Both the position numbers and the translations under genes were made by a program. The notes beneath the pieces were generated by a model that had not been told where the DNA came from, did not search any database, and saw nothing but the letters and a program-made list of their open reading frames with translations. This document shows, piece after piece, positions 1 through 5,083 of a stretch of DNA of 5,083 nt (positions within the stretch are counted from its first letter, which is position 1; each line of letters begins with the position of its first letter). The stretch covers positions 1-5,083 of the forward strand of contig JAHHUI010000082.1 in NCBI GenBank assembly GCA_020024055.1, written 5' to 3'. Source of the stretch: Spirochaetaceae bacterium (lineage in GTDB: Bacteria > Spirochaetota > Spirochaetia > WRBN01).

Positions 1-369
1 GTGTATATTATTGCTGGGTCATTTTTTCTTGCTTTAGGGTTTGCGGGAGTCTTTTTGCCCATCCTGCCAACCACATTGTTTCTTTTGCTGACAGCCTATT
101 GTTACGCCCGCGGCTCTCAGCGATTTTATCATTGGTTCGTCTCTACAAAGATTTACAAAAATCATTTAGAGAGCTTTGTCAGAAATCGCAGCATGACACT
201 GAAAACCAAGCTCAGCATTCTCTTCACAGCCAGTTTTATGCTTTTATTCCCGCTTTTCATATTAAAAAGCCTTTGGGTTAAAGCATTTATTCTTTTTTTA
301 ATGGCATTTAAATATTTCTATTTTTTCACACAAATTAAGACAATAAAGGAATCAGACATTTATGATTAA
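1..369 (+). CDS. DUF454 / YbaN family inner-membrane protein (5' end possibly cut)
   Basis: The 122-residue reading frame is very hydrophobic and carries the DUF454/YbaN hallmark near its N-terminus: a Leu-Gly turn, then LPILPTT (residues 19-25), followed by an aromatic/Cys-Tyr-Ala-Arg-Gly-Ser segment (33-39) and an amphipathic stretch with TKIYKNH (49-55). I see membrane segments at about 2-20, 24-36, 72-89 and 92-109, so it is an integral membrane protein. Family members are small inner-membrane proteins with no established biochemical function. The frame opens with GTG at base 1, so the true start may lie a few codons upstream and the ribosome-binding site cannot be seen. Its stop overlaps the start of the next gene by 8 bp, so it is co-translated with the ABC exporter; an accessory role to that exporter is inference. 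The 3' third is very AT-rich because of many Phe, Ile and Lys codons. Confidence 0.85.
   Translation: MYIIAGSFFLALGFAGVFLPILPTTLFLLLTAYCYARGSQRFYHWFVSTKIYKNHLESFVRNRSMTLKTKLSILFTASFMLLFPLFILKSLWVKAFILFLMAFKYFYFFTQIKTIKESDIYD
346..350 (+). promoter_or_regulatory. Ribosome-binding site of the CydD-like gene
   Basis: AAGGA lies inside the last codons of the DUF454 gene, 11 nt before the ATG at 362. The spacing is on the long side. Together with the 8-bp overlap it suggests that translation of the second gene is partly coupled to the first. Confidence 0.5.
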
Positions 370-2110
370 TGCGCGGCTGATCAAGTCTGCCCCGGCGGCA
401 ATGCCTTTTATCAAGGCAAGTGTATTTATGATGTGGCTGGGCCTGATATTCAATATTCTGGCCACTTTTTCGATTGGGTTTATGATAGAAAAACTCTATA
501 AACAAACCATCACATCAAAAGACATGATCATCACACTCAGCTTGATTCTTTTATCTCTGATTGTGCGCTTTTGGGCCAATATCAAGGGCACAGAATATTC
601 CTATCATGCCAGCACATCGGTGAAAAGCACATTGCGCCAAAAGATTTACGACAAAATCTTACGCTTTGGGCTGTGCTATTCAAATAAAGTGCATACATCA
701 CAAATCACGCAGGTGGCCGGTGAGGGTATTGAGCAGATTGAGATTTATTTCAGCCTCTATCTGCCCCAGTTTTTCTACAGCCTTTTGGCGCCGCTGACAT
801 TATTCGCCATTTTGTCCTTTTTCAGTGTGAAAGTATCTCTTGTGCTGCTGATCTGCGTGCCATTGATTCCTGTTTCGATCATTGCGGTGAATAAAATTGC
901 CAAGCGCCTACTGAAGCGTTATTGGAGCGTGTATACCAGCCTGGGCGACCATTTCCTGGACAATTTACAAGGCCTGACTACATTAAAGATTTATCAGGAT
1001 GACGAATATAAAACGCAAGAAATGAATAAGGATGCTCAGCATTTTCGCAAGATCACCATGAAAGTGCTGACCATGCAGCTGAACTCGGTCACATTGATGG
1101 ATCTTATTGCCTTTGGCGGGGCGGCCATTGGCATCATTCTGGCTTTGCATCAATATTATATGGGAAAAATCTTCCTGGCACAAACAGTGATCTTTGTTTT
1201 GCTCTCGGGCGAATTCTTTATTCCCTTGCGCCTGCTTGGCTCATATTTCCATGTGGCCATGAATGGTATGACAGCTGCCAATCATATCTTCAAGATTTTA
1301 GACGAGCCGGAAGATGTGACGGGCACACAAAGCTGCGACTTTTCAAAGGCCGAAATTGAATTAAAAAATATTAGTTTTTCCTATATTCCCGAAAGAGAGA
1401 TTCTGCACAATATCAGCATGAGCATTCCTGATAATTCAATGATCTCTATCGTGGGTGAATCCGGCTGTGGAAAATCCACCATTGCCTCGCTTTTGATGGG
1501 ATTCAATGGGTACAGCCAAGGCTCTATCACGATTAACAACCGTGAATTGAAAGACCTTGACCCCAAAAATCTGGTGCATCATATGTGCATTGTAAAGCAT
1601 AAAAATTATCTTTTTAAAGGCAGCGTGGAAGAGAATCTGCGCATGGGCAAAAAAGAGGCCGCGCGCGAAGAAATGGACAATGCCCTGAAAATGGTGAATC
1701 TGTACGATTTTGTCTATGAAGAGGGCGGACTGAATTTCCAGATTCAGGATGCAGGAAAAAATCTCTCGGGCGGACAGCAACAGCGTCTGGCCCTGGCGCG
1801 CGCCATTTTGCATGATGCCAAGGTGTATATCTTTGATGAGGCCAGCTCGAATATTGACATGGAAAGCGAGGCCATCATCTTCAAGGCTATTCATGAACTT
1901 AAGAAAAAGAAAACTATCATTGTCATTTCCCATCGCCTGGCCAATGTGACTGACAGTGATATTATCTATGTTCTGAATGAAGGGCGTATCGCCCAGCAGG
2001 GCACACATCAGCAGCTGATGACGCAGGATGGTGTGTATAAAAAACTGTATCAGCAGCAGTCAAACCTGGAAAATATGTTCCACACACAGCCGGAGGCACA
2101 TCATGTCTAA
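362..2110 (+). CDS. CydD-like ABC exporter subunit (fused permease-ATPase)
   Basis: This 582-residue half-transporter has an ABC type-1 membrane domain (about 15-310, six helices near 19-42, 54-72, 133-155, 157-178, 243-262 and 268-290) followed by an ATPase domain (about 330-565). Seen motifs are the A-loop Tyr341, Walker A GESGCGKS (365-372, Lys371), signature LSGGQQQ (468-474), Walker B ending in Asp492-Glu493, D-loop SSNID (495-499) and H-loop His524. The membrane domain carries CydD-type segments such as YLPQFFYSLLAPLT (133-146) and DNLQGLTTLKIY (200-211). The Q-loop glutamine is replaced: the position aligned with Gln432 of the partner is His413, in VKHKNYLF (411-418). CydD pairs with CydC to form an inner-membrane exporter needed for cytochrome bd maturation in E. 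coli; cysteine, glutathione and heme have been proposed as cargo. The partner is encoded immediately downstream with an 8-bp overlap. The exact substrate is not proven, so no symbol is assigned. Confidence 0.9.
   Translation: MINARLIKSAPAAMPFIKASVFMMWLGLIFNILATFSIGFMIEKLYKQTITSKDMIITLSLILLSLIVRFWANIKGTEYSYHASTSVKSTLRQKIYDKILRFGLCYSNKVHTSQITQVAGEGIEQIEIYFSLYLPQFFYSLLAPLTLFAILSFFSVKVSLVLLICVPLIPVSIIAVNKIAKRLLKRYWSVYTSLGDHFLDNLQGLTTLKIYQDDEYKTQEMNKDAQHFRKITMKVLTMQLNSVTLMDLIAFGGAAIGIILALHQYYMGKIFLAQTVIFVLLSGEFFIPLRLLGSYFHVAMNGMTAANHIFKILDEPEDVTGTQSCDFSKAEIELKNISFSYIPEREILHNISMSIPDNSMISIVGESGCGKSTIASLLMGFNGYSQGSITINNRELKDLDPKNLVHHMCIVKHKNYLFKGSVEENLRMGKKEAAREEMDNALKMVNLYDFVYEEGGLNFQIQDAGKNLSGGQQQRLALARAILHDAKVYIFDEASSNIDMESEAIIFKAIHELKKKKTIIVISHRLANVTDSDIIYVLNEGRIAQQGTHQQLMTQDGVYKKLYQQQSNLENMFHTQPEAHHV
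2092..2096 (+). promoter_or_regulatory. Ribosome-binding site of the CydC-like gene
   Basis: GGAGG sits 6 nt before the ATG at 2103, inside the 3' end of the CydD-like gene. This near-ideal site fixes the start at 2103 and rules out the in-frame upstream ATG at 2028, whose extra 25 residues look unlike an exporter N-terminus. A strong site at a gene overlap favours similar output of the two subunits. Confidence 0.8.
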
Positions 2111-3797
2111 TACCATTTTAGAACACACACAGAAAAAATACAGCGGCCTGGGCGTGATGCTGCGCCTGGTGTGTTTTGTGGCGCCTTTAACACCCATTAT
2201 GTGCATCACCATCACGATGGGAATTCTGGGCTTTCTGGTGGCCATCGGCATCACGGTGTTCGGCGCTGTGGGCATTGCCGCGATATTGAATATGCCCGTA
2301 TTGCCTGAATTGAAAAATTTGACATTGATATTCCAGATTTTGGCTATTTTAGCTCTCTCGCGTGGGGTGCTGCGCTATTTGGAGCAATACAGCGGTCATT
2401 TCATTGCCTTCAAGCTTCTGGCTTTCATCCGTGATAAGATCTATCGCGCCCTGCGAAAATTGGCACCGGCCAAATTGGATGGCCGACGTGCAGGCAAGAT
2501 AATCTCCATCATCACATCTGATGTTGAGCTTTTAGAGGTGTTCTTTGCACACACCATTGCCCCCATCATGATTGGTATTCTCACCAGTGTGATTATGACG
2601 CTGGTCATTGCCCATTTTTCGTCTGTCTTGGCTGCCATTGCGCTTTTAGCCTATTTCACCGTGGGGCTGATTATTCCCTATTTCACATCCAAGAAATCTC
2701 GCGACTATGGACGTGACTATCGCGAGGACGTGGGTGAGATTAATAATGCTTTCCTGGAGAGCCTGTATGGCATGAGAGAAATTATTCTTTTCGATCAGGC
2801 TGCTGAACGCCAGGCATTGATGGACAGAAAAAGCGAAATTGCGAACAAAAGCGTGGAAAAACTGAAACAGCATCAGGGCATCACAAAAGCCTGGTCGGAA
2901 ACAGCCGTGCTGGTATTTTCTGCCATCATGCTCTTCACAGGCATTTATCTTTATTTAAACGGCACACTCAATTTCACGGCATTTCTGATTTCTGTCATTG
3001 CATTGATGAGTTCTTTCGGGCCGGTGATTACACTGAGCAATTTGTCTAATAATCTCTTGCAGACATTTGCCAGCGGCGAGTGCATCCTGAATCTTTTGGA
3101 AGAGCAGCCCCTGGTGGCCGATCAGAACAATGGCGCAAATCTCTCTCATCATGATATCTGTGTTAATAATGTCAGCTTTGCCTATGGCGAAAAGCATGTA
3201 CTGCAGAATATCAGCCTGGAGATGGGCGAAGGAAAAATCATTGGCATTCAGGGCAAAAGCGGCAGCGGCAAGTCGACTCTGCTGAAATTACTGATGCGAT
3301 TTTACGATGTGCACAGCGGCGAGATTCGCATTGGCAGCCATAATATCCAGCAGGTGAATACCACATCTTTACGCGAAAATATTGGCTATGTCACACAGGA
3401 GACTTATCTTTTCAACACCACGATTGAAGAGAATCTGCGCATTGCCAATCGCAATGCCAGCATGGAGCAGATTATCCAGGCCTGTAAATTTGCAGCCATT
3501 CATGACTTTATCCAGGCCCTGCCGGACGGATATTACAGCAAAGTGGGCGAATTGGGCGATATGCTCTCTGGCGGCGAGCAGCAGCGACTGGGCATCGCAC
3601 GCTCATTCCTGCACAACAGCAAGATTATCCTCTTAGACGAGCCGACAAGCAATCTGGACAGTATGAATGAAAATATCATCCTCAATTCACTCAAAGAGCA
3701 TCGTGCAGGAAAAACCATTATTATTGTCTCACATCGGCAGTCAACATTAAGTATTTGTGATAAAATATATCACATGCAAAGCGGGAGATTATCATAG
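2103..3797 (+). CDS. CydC-like ABC exporter subunit (fused permease-ATPase)
   Basis: Counted from the ATG at 2103, this 564-residue protein is the second half of the heterodimeric exporter. The membrane domain (about 20-320) has helices near 28-58, 73-98, 149-172, 175-193, 264-285 and 289-311. It contains the CydC-type segment RYLEQYSGH (91-99), then LAPAKLDG (120-127) and TSDVELLEVFFAHTIAP (138-154). The ATPase domain (about 350-564) has a full motif set: A-loop Tyr361, Walker A GKSGSGKS (384-391), Q-loop Gln432, signature LSGGEQQR (488-495), Walker B with Asp512-Glu513, D-loop SNLD (516-519) and H-loop His544. By eye, His99 aligns with His85 of E. coli CydC, reported as a heme ligand. The preceding gene encodes the CydD-like partner, and the cysteine-rich YgbA gene starts 3 bp after the stop. 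Family membership is clear; cargo (heme, cysteine or glutathione) is inferred. A generic drug or lipid exporter is less likely given the CydC-specific segments. Confidence 0.9.
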   Translation: MSNTILEHTQKKYSGLGVMLRLVCFVAPLTPIMCITITMGILGFLVAIGITVFGAVGIAAILNMPVLPELKNLTLIFQILAILALSRGVLRYLEQYSGHFIAFKLLAFIRDKIYRALRKLAPAKLDGRRAGKIISIITSDVELLEVFFAHTIAPIMIGILTSVIMTLVIAHFSSVLAAIALLAYFTVGLIIPYFTSKKSRDYGRDYREDVGEINNAFLESLYGMREIILFDQAAERQALMDRKSEIANKSVEKLKQHQGITKAWSETAVLVFSAIMLFTGIYLYLNGTLNFTAFLISVIALMSSFGPVITLSNLSNNLLQTFASGECILNLLEEQPLVADQNNGANLSHHDICVNNVSFAYGEKHVLQNISLEMGEGKIIGIQGKSGSGKSTLLKLLMRFYDVHSGEIRIGSHNIQQVNTTSLRENIGYVTQETYLFNTTIEENLRIANRNASMEQIIQACKFAAIHDFIQALPDGYYSKVGELGDMLSGGEQQRLGIARSFLHNSKIILLDEPTSNLDSMNENIILNSLKEHRAGKTIIIVSHRQSTLSICDKIYHMQSGRLS

Positions 3798-3800
3798 GGT

Positions 3801-4109
3801 ATGTCGAAAATTGCCAAGGAAAAATCTGTTATTTCCCTGATGATTAAGCTGTATTGCCAAAAAAAACACCAATGCAAAGAGCTGTGTGAAGAATGCCGTG
3901 CTTTAGAGGCCTATGCGCATCTTCGCCTGAATAATTGCCGTTATGGTGATGCGAAAGGGTTTTGCACTGCATGCCCCACACAGTGCTATGCCAAAGCTCA
4001 AAAGTTAAAGGTGCGCGAAGTGATGCGATTTTCCGGGCCACGCATGCTATTGTATCACCCTATTCTGTTGTTGAAACACAGCTTTGTCAAACCGGCCCAA
4101 AAAGCTTGA
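3801..4109 (+). CDS. ygbA: YgbA family cysteine-rich protein ('nitrous oxide-stimulated promoter' family)
   Basis: The 102-residue protein matches the YgbA family from end to end: an N-terminal EK...MIKLYC block (7-19), LCEECRALEAYAHLRL (28-43), C46, a CTACPTQCY block (55-63), and a C-terminal VREVMRFSGPRM...HP block (71-87). It has eight cysteines (19, 25, 29, 32, 46, 55, 58, 62), several in CxxC spacing, with no signal peptide or membrane segment, so it looks like a cytoplasmic metal- or thiol-active protein. The E. coli and Salmonella gene is controlled by the NO sensor NsrR; its biochemical role is not settled to my knowledge. The family name is misleading, since it refers to induction of the gene and not to a promoter function. 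The ATG is 3 bp after the CydC-like stop; the nearest purine-rich site (GGGAG, 3783-3787) is 13 nt upstream, so coupling to upstream translation is likely. Length is slightly shorter than the E. coli protein. The symbol is assigned by family resemblance. Confidence 0.88.
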   Translation: MSKIAKEKSVISLMIKLYCQKKHQCKELCEECRALEAYAHLRLNNCRYGDAKGFCTACPTQCYAKAQKLKVREVMRFSGPRMLLYHPILLLKHSFVKPAQKA

Positions 4110-4124
4110 TATGGCCGGTTTTTT
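4089..4124 (+). terminator. Rho-independent terminator of the operon
   Basis: A 9-bp perfect stem pairs AAACCGGCC (4089-4097) with GGCCGGTTT (4113-4121), six of the pairs being G-C, across a 15-nt loop. A run of six T (4119-4124) follows on the plus strand. The left arm lies within the last codons of ygbA and its TGA stop (4107-4109) falls in the loop. Read on the minus strand the hairpin is followed by GACAAAG and not by a U-run, so it should stop plus-strand transcription much better than the converging nucleotidase transcript. Confidence 0.85.
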
Positions 4125-4144
4125 AATCTTTGAGATAAAAATTA

Positions 4145-5083
4145 TTATGACTGTGAGGGATACCATATAGGATATTCACGCTGCTTGGCTTTTTTTGCCC
4201 ATTCTTTGGGGATAAAATACCAATTGCCATAAAACGACGGATTGACTGTGCCTGCTTGCTTAAGCATATCCCCCAAATAAAAGCGCAAATCCTTATCCGT
4301 GGCAGCCACAACACGGCTGTTCAGCTGTTCCTTGGGAATGCCGGCGCCCTGTGTTAAATGCCCTCCGCCACCACTGCCGCGATAGGAATTCACGGCCACA
4401 TGATAAGTTTTCGTTAAGTCAAAATCACTGCCGTCAGACATACCTGTGATGATAATCTTTTCACCTTGGGGCTTAGATAAATCTACAGTGTAATTAATCC
4501 CAGCAGCAGAGTCATAATTAAAAAATTGCTCCAGGGTCTGCACAGCTTTTGTATGCTCATCTCTCTTTGGATTTCCCTTCTCATCAAGCTGATAAAGAAT
4601 CATATAATCATTGCTGCTATGCATCTGATTTGTCCAGCGCCCATAGCTATATTCCAGATAATCTTTAATCTCCTGTCCGCTCAGCTGCATCACATACAGC
4701 CAGTTTTCATAGGCATATAAAGAAAACAAATCACTGAAAAGCACATCGCCCTTGTGCAAAGTGGCATCTTTAGCCAACGGCGCAGTGAAGGAAATATCGA
4801 CGGGGGTTTTCAGGGTATCACGGGCCATCTTAAACTGCAAACCGTGAACTAAGTCAACAAATGAAGAGGGACCAAAAATCGAGTCTCGAGAAGTGATGGT
4901 TTCTGCTATTTTGGCTACAGGGCTTTCCAGTTCTTTTTTTGCCATTTTGAAGTCTTTATCAAAATGCTGCATAAATTGTGGATCAGCAGGGATATTCTTG
5001 CCCGCAATATCTATAATTTGAGCCTGATAAGGCCCAAATTGCCAAGCATTGTCCACTTTTTTCACATTGACCTGCACCTGGGC
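4145..5083 (-). CDS. 5'-nucleotidase / 2',3'-cyclic-nucleotide phosphodiesterase, C-terminal part (cut by window end)
   Basis: The frame is open to base 5083 and encodes the last 312 residues; the real start and the N-terminal metallophosphatase domain with its metal ligands lie outside. The GTG at 5077 is an internal Val codon (the frame reads Ala-Gln before it). The visible part is a 5'-nucleotidase C-terminal (substrate-binding) domain. Counting from the first visible residue, I see GPSSFVDLVH (71-80), DISFTAPLA (96-104), LYAYENWLYVMQLSGQEIKDY (122-142), FNYDSAAGINYTVDLSKP (188-205), a VNSYRGSGGGG nucleotide-binding loop (231-241), and an FIPKEW end (290-295). These blocks align by eye with the C-terminus of E. 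coli CpdB, although the aromatic/Gly-rich details resemble Bacteroidota-type enzymes more. Such proteins hydrolyse nucleotides in the periplasm or at the cell surface to salvage nucleosides and phosphate; a signal peptide cannot be checked here. It converges on the ygbA operon with 35 bp between stops and is probably independent of it. Confidence 0.88.
   Translation of the reverse strand, partial: AQVQVNVKKVDNAWQFGPYQAQIIDIAGKNIPADPQFMQHFDKDFKMAKKELESPVAKIAETITSRDSIFGPSSFVDLVHGLQFKMARDTLKTPVDISFTAPLAKDATLHKGDVLFSDLFSLYAYENWLYVMQLSGQEIKDYLEYSYGRWTNQMHSSNDYMILYQLDEKGNPKRDEHTKAVQTLEQFFNYDSAAGINYTVDLSKPQGEKIIITGMSDGSDFDLTKTYHVAVNSYRGSGGGGHLTQGAGIPKEQLNSRVVAATDKDLRFYLGDMLKQAGTVNPSFYGNWYFIPKEWAKKAKQREYPIWYPSQS

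Noticed and set aside
1436..2008. 190-residue minus-strand open frame opposite the CydD-like ATPase domain
   Set aside because: It lies fully antisense to clear ABC motifs, has no recognisable domain and is explained as a shadow of the biased codon pattern on the other strand.
2028..2102. Upstream ATG giving a 25-residue longer CydC-like protein
   Set aside because: The extension is the out-of-frame reading of the CydD-like tail, while the ATG at 2103 has a GGAGG site 6 nt before it and a normal N-terminus.
362..3797. Generic MsbA-type lipid or multidrug exporter pair
   Set aside because: Both membrane domains carry CydD- and CydC-type segments (QFFYSLLAPLT, NLQGLTTLKIY; RYLEQYSGH, LLEVFFAHTI), which fit the CydDC family better.
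4089..4124. Bidirectional terminator shared by the converging genes
   Set aside because: Only three U follow the stem on the minus strand, and these are part of the stem itself, so efficient termination in that direction is not supported.
5075..5077. GTG as the start of the minus-strand nucleotidase gene
   Set aside because: The frame remains open to the window edge and the protein would lack its catalytic domain; this is an internal Val codon of a truncated view.
1..5083. CRISPR array, tRNA/rRNA gene, insertion sequence or phage element
   Set aside because: No regularly spaced repeats, cloverleaf, terminal inverted repeats or transposase/integrase motifs are visible; nearly every base is in the five genes described.

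Overview
The window is almost fully coding. It holds a tight plus-strand gene cluster (about 1-4109) that converges on the 3' end of a minus-strand gene (4145 to beyond 5083). The base composition is moderate, with AT-rich stretches in the first gene. Good Shine-Dalgarno sites (for example GGAGG at 2092-2096), a CydDC-type exporter and a probably periplasmic nucleotidase fit a Gram-negative, probably anaerobic or microaerobic, host-associated bacterium. The nucleotidase domain resembles Bacteroidota-type versions, but the strong ribosome-binding site argues against Bacteroidota. I cannot name the genus from the sequence alone.

Plus strand: gene 1 (1-369, 5' end uncertain) is a small DUF454/YbaN inner-membrane protein. 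Gene 2 (362-2110) and gene 3 (2103-3797) are two different ABC half-transporters, each a permease fused to an ATPase. They match the CydD-like and CydC-like subunits of a heterodimeric exporter. Gene 4 (3801-4109) is a short cysteine-rich protein of the YgbA family, which databases label 'nitrous oxide-stimulated promoter family'. Genes 1/2 and 2/3 overlap by 8 bp each and 3/4 are separated by 3 bp. The cluster ends at a rho-independent hairpin (4089-4124) that begins inside the last codons of gene 4, so it reads as a single operon whose promoter lies before base 1.

Minus strand: a 312-residue C-terminal fragment of a 5'-nucleotidase / 2',3'-cyclic-nucleotide phosphodiesterase. Its metallophosphatase domain lies outside the window, and it is probably functionally unrelated to the operon.

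Interpretation: CydDC of E. coli is needed for cytochrome bd assembly and has been reported as a thiol and heme exporter. ygbA belongs to the NO-responsive NsrR regulon in enterobacteria. Their combination with DUF454 suggests a respiratory or nitrosative-stress cassette that moves heme or thiols. The CydC-like subunit keeps a histidine that aligns with the reported heme ligand of E. coli CydC, while the CydD-like subunit has lost its Q-loop glutamine. No cytochrome bd genes and no regulator are visible in the window, so this role is inferred.
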